Under the pieces are notes generated by a model. The model was not told the DNA's origin, searched no databases, and was given only the letters and a program-made list of their open reading frames with translations. Below are positions 1 through 12,602 of a stretch of DNA of 64,000 nt, piece by piece. The number at the start of each line of letters is the position of its first letter. The stretch's first letter is position 1. The stretch spans positions 413,617 through 477,616 of the forward strand of contig NW_019775436.1 in assembly GCF_001039355.2 (NCBI RefSeq), written 5' to 3'. This stretch comes from Lingula anatina. Taxonomy: Eukaryota; Brachiopoda; Lingulata; Lingulida; Lingulidae. The position numbers and the translations under genes were made by a program.

Positions 1-372
1 TCTCCAACATTAAATTGCTGAAAAAATCATCAGTTTGTAAAGTACCACATTTTTGACCAATTGGGTAGAGGGTGGGGAGTGGTTTCACTACATTTGCCAA
101 GTTAATCATCGCTAACTTTAAATCTAATTAAGAGTGTTGCCAATATTTTTCAATTGTAATTTGCATTGGTTTTGGTTGAATGGCAAAAAAATGTAGCCAA
201 ATTGAATTTTTGCTCTGAATTATTGACCCATTATGACATGGATATTTGTAACGTTGGTTTTGACGTGATCATAAGCTGCTTATGCATGTCACAAATCTCA
301 AATATTGTGTATATGGCAGTAATTGAAAAAGATAAAAGTAAAACCTCCTGAAATATATTTTGTCCATTTAAG

Positions 373-573
373 GAGCTGGAATTCCTGAGACTGTCCAACA
401 AACAAAAACTCCGAGAATTGTCTGCAGCGAAGAAAAGCCTGCACAAAGAGCTGCAAGCAACTCAAGAGGAGCTTGCTAAAGCATGGGAAATGGCTAAAGC
501 TCGAGAAGAAGAACTCCAACAAGAGATCAGCTTTTTGAGACAGCAGCAACAAGAAAATTTTGATCCATCCAAG
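373..573 (+). CDS. Internal exon of an unrecognised coiled-coil protein
   Basis: A 201-nt exon of 67 codons, with a TTTAAG acceptor just before it and a GTATAT donor just after, phase 0 at both ends. The peptide is rich in E, K, Q, L and A with heptad-like spacing (LRELSAAKKSLHKEL, ATQEELAKAWEMA, EEELQQEISFLRQQQQ), which predicts a long alpha-helical coiled coil, and it ends NFDPSK. Earlier exons lie left of the window. The best continuation is the short exon at 5452. I do not recognise the family; a cytoskeletal, centrosomal or trafficking role would be a guess. Confidence 0.7.
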
Positions 574-587
574 GTATATAAATGATC

Positions 588-594
<7 letters not shown>

Positions 595-657
<63 letters not shown>
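595..657. repeat. (TA)n(GA)n microsatellite
   Basis: A short TA run followed by about 25 GA units just downstream of the 573 donor. It makes the surrounding ORFs artefactual. Confidence 0.9.
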
Positions 658-660
<3 letters not shown>

Positions 661-1921
661 GGTGGTTAGATATTTAGAAAAACCTATATCTGGGCTGAAA
701 TTATAAGTTTAAAAAATAAAATATTTTCTTATTTAACTGAAACAGAGCTGCTTATGAAACTGAAATGTATGACAAAAAAGGAAGGCAAGTCCCATTTTCC
801 ATTGTCTGACTATAAAGTTGGCTAGCTCTCCACAGTATCGACTTCTTTGATACACTTATCTAGGCAAAACATATTCCTGGAATCTTAACTTGTGTAGAAT
901 TCCAAGAAATCCTGTTTGTTCTGAGGCAGACAGCAGCTGTGAAGTAAAACCCCTTGATAACCAGTAAACATAGCATTAGGTGTCTAATGCAGTTGTCATT
1001 TTTATTAGGTTTTGTTACTAGCTCATGACTGATATAAGAAACATTGGCTTAGGAAAGAAATATGTTTCATTGTATGTCATTATGCTGCAATGTATAGATA
1101 GAGTTATATGGCATTTTTTTCTTATTTTTGGAGAGTTTTTCCAAATTTTTGAACCCAGTTTTGATTAAGTTGGTAGTCTAATAATGCATTTTTGGCTCAA
1201 ATCGGTTTGAAGTTAGGCTCTGTTTGAATGGACCCTTCATGTCCCCCCACATCCTACTGCATACAGATGTCACAGAAATTAAGAAAAATATAGGAAAGTT
1301 TATCAAGACTTTCATTGTACCTGGAGCAATGCGCTCTGTTATTAAGGTTAAATAGCAAGCGAGGAAGGGTCGCTGTTTTCCTCCTGAACCCGGAAAGATC
1401 AAAACATACCACTTGCCAACCAAAATAGCACAGTAAATCTGTGTACAAATAAACACATGTGTTGGTGTGACGTAAAAGGTCTGTGGCACTTATGCCCTGC
1501 GCCAGACACAACTGCGGTTAAGATGGCGGCATTTGTTTTGACAAGTGGGGCACATTGCAAAACATGTGGTCCCCAGGCGGAGTGGACCGAGTTAGTCAGC
1601 TAAAAGGGCCAACCAGTGCTTTTTCCGAGAATCATATCTTTTATTGGATTAGAAGGGGTTATATAGGGTTTATATGTAGTTTTCACTTACAGAGATCTGG
1701 AGGCGGAATTTATCTTTGCAGTCTGATGGTCTTCCATTAATCTATTTGTTTTGTTAACTCTAGCAAGCTTTCTTGGCACTCTTTGTATTAAAAGCCCAGC
1801 TTAATGGAATGGTTCAGTTAACACATGAATCTGGAGGTGTTCCCACTGGCAAAATTTGAGACCGATTTTCACATTATTATTATTATTATATGTATATATT
1901 TTTTTATTGTTATCTTGCTTA

Positions 1922-2060
1922 TTATTGTACCACCAGCGTTAGCGCTGGCGGTACACATGGTTTCGGTCTCGTCCGGATCGTTCCGCCGGCTCCGCCGGCT
2001 CCGCCGGTTCCGCCGGCTCCGCCGGACGGCTACCGTTACCGCTTCTCCTCCTAGACGGTA
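1922..2060. repeat. Dispersed GC-rich element, copy 1
   Basis: It starts ATTGTACCACCAGC, contains the palindrome-like AGCGTTAGCGCTGGCGGTAC, and then several 9-bp GCCGGCTCC-type units, ending near CTAGACGGTAAGG. Nearly the same sequence is at 52187-52333. The GC-rich core stands out from the AT-rich surroundings. No matching right end was found before or after the N at 2316. Confidence 0.65.
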
Positions 2061-4984
2061 AGGCCCCCCATACCCATCTCATGGATTTAGGTCACCTATA
2101 ATCTCAACTCGTTCCACGTAAAATTTGGGCTTTGTCGGTATTGGGGTCTGGGTGTGGCACTCATTGCAATGCACCCTTGTCTAAAAATGGCAAAATTAAA
2201 TGCTAATTATCTACCCTACGGAAGGAGTTATGGGAAAAATTTCTATAGACGGCTTTCCAAAAGTCATATGTGTAGATTTCAAATATACCCTTGGATTTGA
2301 CCTTTGACCTTTACTNGACCGACTACTTAACACACTGAAGGACATGTCACCCTTGTATATCCTTGGCATACATCTAGCCGTGTGTAGATGATGGTTAGCA
2401 CAAGGGAGGTTTATTCAAAGTGGCCATGACCTTTGGGACTATATATACCAGCCCCTTCGTCTTCAATGCATACTGGTTCATGTACACTTGGGTGTTCATA
2501 TGAAAAAGAGACTTAACTTCTGGGGCAAGTTCCAAGCTGAAGAAGAACATTAAGGAGTACGAGATCAGTGGGTCACCATCATTGAAGACCCCCTCCTCCC
2601 CCTTTGACATCAGGGATCATTGTGTTCATGAGTAATAATCAAGGTGCTACTATTATTATATGCTATATAACAGCTCCGTGCTGCCATCTATAGGAGAATA
2701 TTATTGCACTTTGCCTGGTTCTTTATCTTTTCATCAAGGCCCTCTTCACATCAATGGGAACAGTTTTTTAAGCACTCCAGTTTGGGAGATTGACTTATTT
2801 GATAGCCTGGCCATTATGCGAAGGAGCCCTCTAAACGGAGCCCCCATGCTCATCACGACCAGTTAACAAAACTGATTTTGAATCATACATTGGGGGCTTG
2901 TAAAAGGGAGTAAAAACCCTCCTTGCATAATTACGATGTTAAGATTAGTCAAACGGGTGTGGTAAGGAAAAACTGTACCAGAAAACTGCGCGGTTTAATG
3001 TGAAAAGAGCCTCTATCACCAGAGCCCAAGGTTTAGCTTCATGTGTGTACATATTGAAGTGATTGGAACCTTTGTTCTGTTGTGTTTTGCACCATTGAAG
3101 TCCTAGACGAGGAAATATTTCAGTTTGCAAAATGAATGAAATATCACAGGGTAGAAAAAAAGCTCAGTTCAACACAGAGCAGAAGCTCACATGAATTAGT
3201 TACGAGTGCAGGTAGCTCTTTCTGTATATTGCTGTACAGTTCTCAAGGCATTATCCAGTTATCATAAAAACTGTTCAGACATTGAAGTGTTCTGGATGGC
3301 TTGCCTAAAATGGGGTTTGAATGTGGTGGGGTGAAAAGTTTACATCTCCAAGTACTGTTCACTATTGTAAAAACTCAAATTCAAATTTAATCAGAAGGCT
3401 GATTCTGTAAAATTGTTTTGTAAGGCACAGCTCTGAAAGATTTATTTTCAAAAGAGGAGAAAATTAAATTTCACATGATATTTTTTTTTTTTTTTTGTGA
3501 GTTATTCAAATTGATGAAATTTTGAATGTTGAATTATTGAATAAGTTGAGGTGATGCAAATTTATGAGTAAATGCCTTAATGTTTGAGACAACAAGCTTA
3601 GTACCTTTGTTGGTTTTAAATTAAGTGGCCATGCTAAAGTATTTGATATCTATACAAAAATTAGGTTGTCAGATAACTGTTGTTGTTTTATTTCCACAGA
3701 ATAATCTATCCATTTTTAATGCAAAATTTATTTTCTGCATTTAGTAGATATTTGTTATCTAGGCTTTTTTCATCACATAAAGGTCATTTGTATGATACGT
3801 AAACACTGCCATTGTTAAACTTGTTACGTGGAATATGAACCCCTGAAATCGAGAATGTAATTCATTCTTGTATAAACTAAAAGTTGTCTTATTCGTGCTC
3901 TCTCTGAGTTTTGTCAGAGGTTTGCACTGTTTTAATGTGGTTACTGGTACTTTACTGCCACCTCAACCAGCGGGCGGTATCAGTCCACAGCGTGTACATA
4001 CCTTGTACCCTTCAGTACCTTGCTTGACCATTGTTAAAATTGGTTAAAGCTAGCATATAGCAAGAGATCCTTCAGAGCATATTGATGCACTCAATACTCA
4101 TTGTTAGGGCCAGTGGGTTAATGATGGCGCATGGTAGTGTAGGCACTGGGGCCAGTTTCAAATTAAAAAAATTTTTTTTTAAATTTATCAGTAACCCTTT
4201 GGCTTAAAAATAAGTCCAATGGGTCAAAATGGCCTCTAAAATTGGCCTTGAAGTTGAAACCGGTTTTTAGGGGTTAACATTGTTTTGTGATATAGGCCCT
4301 AGTGACCTAAAATGTCATGTTTCCCATGGTTGTCATGGCGATCTTGCCTGGGTTGGGTTGGGCAAGGACACAGTTTGTCTAATGGTTGAATGACCTTGGA
4401 ACTTGACCTCTGAACTTTTCCCAAAGTTCCCGGTGAATGGAGTAGAACAACACTAAAGCAAACATGTGATGTGAAGGCTACACTCTGTGTGAAGACAATA
4501 AGAATAACAGATGAGATAATGCCTTGACCTAATTTTAACTAGGTCAAGGTCATACTGTGAGTGCTTTATAGTTCATATTGCACTATACCTGGTAACTAGT
4601 GTTTCAGTTAGGTGAAGCTGCAATTGTGTATGTATGTATTTACACAAGCATATATATATATGTATATTTGTGAATGATGCACTAAAGTTTGATCCATGTT
4701 TTTAAAATGAGCTTCTTTGGTCTTCTAAGATCCGTAAACAAGAGGATACACATGAGAGTTTGCCCAGTGTAAGTTCTCTTGAACCTTTAGGGTGTTCCAG
4801 ACCTTGTTATGTTTTAAAGCCAGATTGTCTCCCGGTGAGATAAATTTGTTTGCCTGATAGTAAAAGTAAAGGATTTTCATAGTGTGTGAACAAGTGCAAA
4901 GATTGGGCAAATGTCTTTGTAGTTCTCAAGCATGGTAGTCTAGTCCAGTGCCCTGAAAAGAACATTTTAGGAACAGTTTATTTA

Positions 4985-4987
<3 letters not shown>

Positions 4988-5063
<76 letters not shown>
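4988..5063. repeat. (TA)n microsatellite
   Basis: About 38 uninterrupted TA units in the intron. ORFs reading YIYIYI on both strands here are artefacts. Confidence 0.95.
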
Positions 5064-5066
<3 letters not shown>

Positions 5067-5451
5067 AATATGCATATTGATATATATGTATATCAATGTA
5101 TGCATGGTACATATGTTTATGTATATATGAATACTTAGATAATTTTTGCCCCAAGGGCCTACTAGTGGCTTACGTGTTTGGGAACACAGTGGCATTGTTT
5201 CACTGATTTTGTTGTGATATACCTCATCAAAATGTGTGTACGTGTCATTGTGATGTCACTAGGAGGTTCACAAAGCAGCTACCTGCACGAATTTAGCTTT
5301 CAAATACGGGTATAATGAATATTATTGTAATCATCAATATGTTATATTAACTTTGTACAGTATATTTAAATATATGTATATGTATAAGATATTTTAGTAT
5401 AGCAAAATGTAATTGCCTTGGTATTTTTAACAGTATGTTATTTTTTTCTAG

Positions 5452-5481
5452 AAAGATTGTGAGAAAGAGCTGAATATGTGA
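5452..5481 (+). CDS. Probable terminal coding exon of the coiled-coil gene
   Basis: After a polypyrimidine tract and AG (5441-5451) the frame reads KDCEKELNM and then TGA. This is phase 0 and so joins in frame to the exon ending at 573, giving a tail NFDPSK-KDCEKELNM. The composition matches the preceding exon. The exon is short and the intron (4.9 kb) is long, so an intervening exon or chance match remains possible; cDNA would settle it. Confidence 0.5.
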   Translation, partial: KDCEKELNM

Positions 5482-7410
5482 GCTGAAGGTCTCAGCCTCT
5501 GATCTTATATTTTACCGTTGCCTAATTATAGGTCAGGCCTTCTGCCTCAAATTGCTTGGTTATTCATAATTATGCGGGTTGTTGCCCTGGATACAATTGT
5601 TAAGTAGGTCAAGGTCATACAAACTTAGTACTGTATATGCTGTTTATTTTATTTAATTAATTTTTGGGGGGAGGGTTTTGGAATGGCCTGCTTGTGTGCT
5701 GTTGGTATAATAAGGACATAAGGGCATAAATTTAAATGCGCAGGAAGCAATACATTTTTTTTTTCAAAATAGTATTTCATTTCATGGTTGACTGGTTTGA
5801 AAAATACTGAACATTGTGATCTCCACAGAAACTTACTTTTGAAATCAGAACAGTCTCAGTTATACAAGATGGCACTTATGTGTTCTAAGTATCCATGGGT
5901 GTGGTTGAGTAATATCTGTGACAAAACACAAGCACTGAAAAAAATTGGTAATATTTTGATTGTTATTGAACTGTGCATCCTTGTGTGTTAAAAATGCTAT
6001 TATGATTACCTTTTCATACCGTAACTAAGAACAATTACTTCATGCCTTGTAAGAATTATCAGTGTTTTTTTCCCTTTGGTGCCAATGTATTTAATTTCCA
6101 TTACCTCAAAAATAGATATGTTTTAATAGATATTAAGGGCAAAAATGGGTTTCCAGTGTAAAAATCCAAATGAGTAAAAACAGCAGGAATTTTCATTAGT
6201 TGTATAAGAAATATTTTAGTATGCACTTGGTGAAGTTTTAGAGATTTCTATTGTTATTGCAAAGTCCCCTAACTTGTGTAATTCAACAAAATATCGTTTA
6301 TCGCTGCCTGCTGTCACCACCAAGCTTGAGTTGACATCAGTCTTGATGGAAAATGGAATGGAACATTTTGGCCAATGGCTAAGATTGTGAAGCATGGACA
6401 AAAAAAGTTCAACAATTAATATAAAATTGCATTTATAAAATTGCATGTAAAAGCTAAGAAAAGTCTAAAAAAATTCAACAGTTGTAAATGAAATAAATAT
6501 TTTATTAAAAGGTGTCCTTATTGAAAAGATCTTGAGCACAGTTCGCTTTTAGGTTGAAAACATGGTTGTGTAGCAGGAAGTGATTCTGATATAAAGTAGA
6601 TTGTCTCTAGTAAATATGCCAAATAATGGTGCTTTTGTACTGCAGCGCAGTAGATTACCTCAGCTTATATATGATATATGATGTATAATCAAGTGCAGGT
6701 ATAGCTGCATAGGTCTTTGTTCTCCTGTTCTCCATAGCCAACCATTGAAAAACTAGAATAACAATTATTTGCATATTTCAAAAATATTACAATATTAGTT
6801 GTTCGCATGTGAATAAATGCATATGATGTTTTGCATTTCCATTTTTTTAATGCATTTGGCAAACAGTAATAGCAATTGCATTTTCTTATTGTTATTATCA
6901 CTTTCAGATTGGCTTTTTTAAGTGCACATATGGTAACCTAGATATCTAATGAATGGTTGATGATTTTAATGTGATAATGAAGTACACTTTTAGATGTCCA
7001 TATGATGTTTTAAATAATTTACTAAATACCGCAGGTGTAAGTCACTGGATACATATCGATATTGTTTTGATTTTTATCTTTTTTCTGTTTTTTGATTTTT
7101 AACCCTACTTCTGAAATGGCATGTCTGTTTGAATTGGAACCGCCTGTAAAATATCTTTTTGAATCTGCATTGATGATATTGTTATATTAATATAATTGTG
7201 TACAGTCAAGTAAATATTTTTCCCTGTATATTTTGTTTTTACATTATTATTATAGTTGCAGCAGAACTTTGTGTTAGTTTGAACACATTTTCTTTGTACT
7301 AGTTACTATAACAACTACATGGTGTTGATAAAGAAAGAATTCAAATGGTGCGATCTATGTTGAAAAGTATAAAAGTAAATAAATATCTTTAGTTGAACTT
7401 TGTGTTTGTT
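5482..7410 (+). other. 3' UTR of the coiled-coil gene, with poly(A) signal
   Basis: AT-rich sequence after the putative stop codon. An AATAAA at 7378-7383 is followed by a GT/T-rich stretch (TTTGTGTTTGTTTTA near 7399), a good cleavage and polyadenylation arrangement. An earlier AATAAA near 6492 could be an alternative site. No other gene is visible here. Confidence 0.4.
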
Positions 7411-9780
7411 TTATACCCATCATCCACTGACTTTTTTTCAGTTGTGTAACATACTGCAGAGACCCCTGTCGGAGGGTATATGGTTGATCCTCTTATTATG
7501 TCGAAGCTACCCTCTACCAGGGCGACAGATTGATTTTCCACAGATATTCACAGATATGTCAATAGATAAATAGACAGTCATTTTGGTTCTCAGTTGATTC
7601 AGCAAAAAATGTCCACAATAATAACTGCGGCTCTGGTAGAGGGTATGCCGAAGCCATGCTTGTCTGCGCGTTCGGAAACGGGCTGGGGTTGAAAGTTATC
7701 AAAGTTTTCGGAGATTTTGCTCAAATTTGCCATTCTTTATAGTACTTACTTATGTACCCCAAACGACATAAGTTTTGTATAAACTCCAGCGGCACAATGT
7801 TATATTGATTTATATTGTTGATGATGTATAGATTGTAATCTTGCCGAGCTTTGAAAATGGTCCGCTTTTGTCATCATGAGTAGGCCTGTACATTATGTTT
7901 TTGGAAGTGTTCCTAAGTCATATTTTGAATATTTGAATATCCTGCAAAGGTATTTAACTTTCCTAATTCTGACCTTAAAAGCTTCAATCTCCCAAAAAAA
8001 GTACTAAATGTCGATGTTCGTTCCTGAAATGTCAGGAAGACGGGCGGTCAAATTGAATAATATCTCATTTGGAACTATTTTAATAAACAAAGATGTAACA
8101 GAGCATTGAATCCAAAAACATGAACGGATTGAGTGATGACTCATGTGTAGGAAAAACGCTTTATTCTTGAAAAATAATTAGACCTGGTGTAACGAAACTG
8201 AGGGTCCGTGTAACAGAAAGTCCGCCCTCCATATAGTTATAATGGTTGGGGTTAGTCTGACCTAAGTGGGTCAAAATCTAGGATGAGGCATATATGTACA
8301 AATGAATGAAAAGCGAAAACTCTGTTATGGGGGACTCTCTGTCACGTTACACCGGAACGAAAATCCCGTACCAAAAGCATATAGAAGAAAAGAGTTAAGA
8401 TCCCCAGGAAAGATTATTAGGACCACAGCTTCGTTCTGTTAGATGTGACAGCCGGATGAGCACGAATTTCTGGACGCGACCATTTCGCGCTGGACCTTAT
8501 ATGGCAATAATTTATAATGATTGATTAGGCCAATATATACATATAAAATGCACTAAAAATTAGTTTCTGTTTTCTGTAGTATATTTCGTTTGATCTTGGG
8601 TACCAAAAGAACGTAAGTGCAAGAACGAATCTGTTGGTCTGCTTCAGTGATGAAGAATGAACACGTTTGCTAAACAAACTAGAAAAGCACTAGTTTAACT
8701 GGTGTCAAACAGGCAGACCAACAGAAAAAGAGGTGGAGAAAACATACCTTCCCGACTGAGGTAATTAGCATCAAAAATTCTAAAACTCAAACATAACCAC
8801 TTTGTTTTATCTTTTTTTAATTTCAAAAAGAAATCCAATATCCACAGGCCCGTAGCCAGCAATTTCAAAGGGGGGAGGGGGGGGGGAGGTCTTCTTTCTG
8901 AAAAGGTGGACCTATACTATGAAAGCGTCATGTGCCTAGATCAATTTAGCCAGAGCGGACCGGATCTCCCCCCTTGAAGTAGTCAACTAAGCTAAAGCTT
9001 TCTTTCTTCGATTTAAGACCACCTTTCACATTCTTTTTTTCTTTAAATCATATTAGCCCCTGCATGTGATTAACATCGTTGATACGGAGTCTTTACAGCC
9101 TTATTTTTATAACGACATACAATTTCTGTATGAAAACTATTTTATTTCATCATTATCATCAACGTTATTATTATATCCGGTGTAGTTTATTTCATCATTA
9201 TCATCATCAATGTTATTATCATATCTGGTGTCATTTCATGATTTTGTCGCTGAGAGTGGTCCTATTGCACAAAATGTCCCAATTACCTCATAACTGTGAA
9301 GTAGAAAGTTTTTTAATCAAGCAAAGTGTCCAAGCAACCTTGCAATTACAAGTCATAAGCGCAAAAATACATATTTAAAAATTATAAATATATTTTTAAT
9401 TCTTTCCTGTCATTATTATCGTTTTATCAATAAAAAAGTGAAAAAACCATGAAAAGAAAAAAAAAGAAACTTATATAAAAATATGATACAATAATCCTTT
9501 CTACATGTACTTTGTCTTTACAATACACATAAACTGTAAAATAAAACATTACATTCTTATATCAAAATATTTTATATCTTTTTCCTATATATCTTATTCG
9601 ATTTTGAAATCATTTTAATCATTTAGCAGTGATTTTCCAATGCACGGTTTTTCATTGCCAGATTAAACGTTCATTGTTAACAAACCTATTTAGCATTGTA
9701 AAATTAATATAAACTGTACACTGAAATATTTCGATTTGATTTTTTGTTTTACAAATTAGTGGAGCCATACATCTATCAAC
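7411..9780. other. Convergent intergenic region with degraded inverted repeats
   Basis: This lies between two genes that converge tail to tail. An inverted repeat ACCCTCTACCAG (about 7509) / CTGGTAGAGGGT (about 7633) and another, GGTGTAACG (about 8185) / CGTTACACC (about 8344), look like old foldback elements. A half copy of the CAGGCCCGTAGCCAG family starts at 8845. The 99-codon ORF at 9079-9378 runs through low-complexity CAT/TTA repeats and is not credible as a gene. Confidence 0.4.
8845..8980. mobile_element. CAGGCCCGTAGCCAG foldback family, partial copy
   Basis: It begins CAGGCCCGTAGCCAGC, followed by a G-rich tract and the family motif around TTCTGAAAAGGTGGACC. The opposite terminus is not preserved. 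Confidence 0.5.
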
Positions 9781-9782
9781 AA

Positions 9783-9812
9783 TTTATTTATTTATTTATT
9801 TATTTATTTATT
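9783..9812 (-). promoter_or_regulatory. Tandem poly(A) signals for the DCX-EMAP-like gene
   Basis: A (TTTA)n run that reads as overlapping AATAAA signals on the minus strand, about 220 bp beyond the stop codon at 10034. It is the nearest strong polyadenylation signal to that gene. Being a microsatellite, it may have arisen by slippage. Confidence 0.4.
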
Positions 9813-10033
9813 CGCAAGCAGTGTTGACAATGTAAATTTGGAGCGATGGGTTTCTCACCCCGACCTACGAGTTGCAGAGACACACGTGACCTTAGCTTCC
9901 CTACGCCAGGACTCAATGAATTACTGCATTACGATGCAAATGGTAAGTATCTAACATCGCGAATAATTTTCCAGTGTGTGTCTCCAGCGAGTGTCAGTTG
10001 AGAGGCGTAGAAGGTGTGGGGTTAAATCATCGG

Positions 10034-10177
10034 CTACCTTGGGGTTAGCGGTTCCACCACAGCAAACTGCATCACCCCGGCGTCCACTCCTCCCGTGCTT
10101 ATGACGTAACTGTCGTCAAACAGAAAACCCACTGACGTCACGTTGGACGAATAGTGCTTCTTTTCGTAGTACTCAGG
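10034..10177 (-). CDS. DCX-EMAP-like exon 22 (stop codon)
   Basis: [20 protein letters not shown], then [16 protein letters not shown], ending TPR and TAG at 10034-10036. This is the standard final EML blade (H...VT.V.FL.DD.YVISTGG). Acceptor TTTCAG. Confidence 0.92.
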   Translation of the reverse strand, partial: PEYYEKKHYSSNVTSVGFLFDDSYVISTGGVDAGVMQFAVVEPLTPR

Positions 10178-12146
10178 CTGAAATGGTAATGTAGTAAGAG
10201 AGTGTTTCAAGTTTTACGTGATGAAATGTAGTTGAAATAAGTTTGTTCACATTTTTTGAAAAATATTTTCAGACGGTACTGCTTGAACGGCTACGTATTA
10301 AGAGGCTGATACGATCTCGGTACAAGTCCGTAGTCAAATTATTCGTTTAACTATCCTTCAGAAGCAAAGAAATCTAAACTCAATTTTCCTTGTGGGAAAG
10401 TGCACTCTTTATTAGTCGAAACTTTTCAATTCTAATATATATCGTTCAGGTTCTTAAATATACAAAGTAGAGGCATATACTATAAACTTCAAAGTAGAGG
10501 CATTTCTGGACAACATACCTTGTGCGCAGCACATGGATATTTGTAGAGCCTAACTGCGCCCTCTGTATCTCCGACAGCTAAATAGTCCCTGTAGTGGGAA
10601 CGCGCCGTGCAGCTAAGGTCCTCCCCCTCCACGAGGTTGGACCAAGCACCTTAAAGGAAAAGTAGGTGAATTATTTGTGTCAAAATATCTGTAAAAAGTA
10701 TATTTGACCGATAAGTAGTATCTGTATTGAAGAAATCCTGTGAAAGGCATTGAAACGGCATTTCCATCATTTGTAGATAAAAACGACGTCAAAGTAGGCT
10801 ATTTTGGGTGATGCCAGTGAATTTTGTTCACAAGTTCGGAACTTTAAGAATGATGAAGATGACCAGTTTATTTTTATTTTTTGGACTCTGCAGGTTATAA
10901 TAACGCCAAATAACCAAATAATTACGAAGCTGATTCCATTTTACAAATCATCTGTATTCGTGACCATATGTTTGATAATTTCTAGCGTGTAGATATGAAG
11001 ACTTAACGCTAACAAAACAATTGGCAATTCTTTAGAAGAGATCCTGGTTCTTTAAATGACCATGTTCGCACCTATGACATGGTATCCCAGAATGCAGTTG
11101 TGCGTGTGCCAGTCTACGTCACGCAGACTTTTGGCCGGTTTTTCTTGCTGCATAGAATTAACATTCCCTGAAAGGAACATTAACAAGTTAGCAATGGAAC
11201 GCAAAGATAATAATAAATAAGCAATAAGAAATTAAATAAAATAATTGTCACATACACGTATTTTTCAAAATTAAAAGAACTACATATATAATGACAATGT
11301 TCAAATAATATGTTAAACGAGTGTCAGCGTGTAAACTATTCAACCATGTCACATTATCGTATATTTTTCCTTGAACCGTGTTTTGAATTTATTAATGTTT
11401 TTATTTTCAAGAAACGAGAACGTTTACTCACAGAAAAGGGTGTCGCAATCCCCAGAAACGCTCCTCAGGAAACCGCTGTCACGTGACCAGTCGAGATTCA
11501 ACACGAAATTTTTATGTCCCTGAATTGTATAAGATATCTAAGTGGTTTTGTAATAAAATGATACACTACAACATGAATAATTAAACAACGCTGGATGTAT
11601 GCATTTCATGTAATTCTATGTTTTCAGAAACAGTGATGGCGGTACTCTTTTGTTTCAAAGCCCACACAATTAAATTGAATTAAAGAATGAGCTCGTAACC
11701 AAGAAAACGAACGGTGGGTTGATCCGAAGTTCATTTACGTCAGTCTTTAATAAAACATGTGTGAGGGTTTTTTTTTACCCCTAACGGTTATCTTACTAAT
11801 GATGGAAAACCAAAAAGAAAGATGCTGAAAAAATCCTTTCACTGACGTACTGAAATACGAAAAACTGACATAAGTAAGATGATCACATCAAACTTATGTC
11901 GATATCAGTCTGCAACGTTGATGTCAGCCGAAAATGTTGAAGTTAGCTTATTTTATGTCAAATGAAATTACCCTCAGAAAACCCTGGCCGTGTCTCCGGT
12001 ATGATCGCCTCTTCTCCAGAACATCAAACACGTATATCGTGTTGTCATGGCAACCAATAGCCAGCATGGCACCATCTGAAATACGAAAATACAATAAAGA
12101 AGAAACTCGTTTTCATTACATACCGTTCAAATGATATTTCATAACT

Positions 12147-12185
<39 letters not shown>

Positions 12186-12567
12186 ACTCTTGCATCTTTC
12201 GATCAAAGAAATTTTAGATGAGAAACAAAAATTCACATGCACACTAAAGAAGTAAAACCATTTAGATGAATATAAGTCTTAAAATTGTGTCAGTTTTATT
12301 TTGTGATTGTTTATAAAAATAACAAAGAAAACAGGTAAACTTTGTTACCGTTTCAACTATATCTACAAACCTGGGGAGTACTGCACGGTCTGTATCTTCT
12401 CGTGAGAAGCGTTGAAGGAGGCGAGCTGGCTGCCATTGTTAGCGTTCAGCACGATCACCTGTCCCGTCTCTGTCCCAATAACAACGGTGTGACCCTCAGG
12501 GTGATACGCTATGGAAAACAATTATTTTAATGATATATACACCGACACAGGAGGGCGTTAGTGGAAA

Positions 12568-12602
<35 letters not shown>

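Larger units (their letters stand above)
574..5451 (+). other. Long intron of the coiled-coil gene
   Basis: It contains a GA run (607-656), a long TA run (4988-5063), a foldback-type repeat with a GC-rich core (from about 1922), and a single N at 2316. Several AGGTCA-like motifs occur: a TGACCT-T-TGACCT direct repeat at 2298-2310, and TAGGTCAAGGTCATAC near 4541 and again near 5604. No convincing internal exon was found; the short ORFs here have no splice or compositional support. Confidence 0.45.

Noticed and set aside
2298-2310. Direct repeat TGACCT-T-TGACCT (nuclear-receptor DR1-like)
   Set aside because: A perfect motif, but isolated in an intronic repeat-rich stretch next to an N; short motifs like this occur by chance.
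4886-5195. ORFs with long YIYIYI stretches on both strands
   Set aside because: They are produced by the (TA)n microsatellite.
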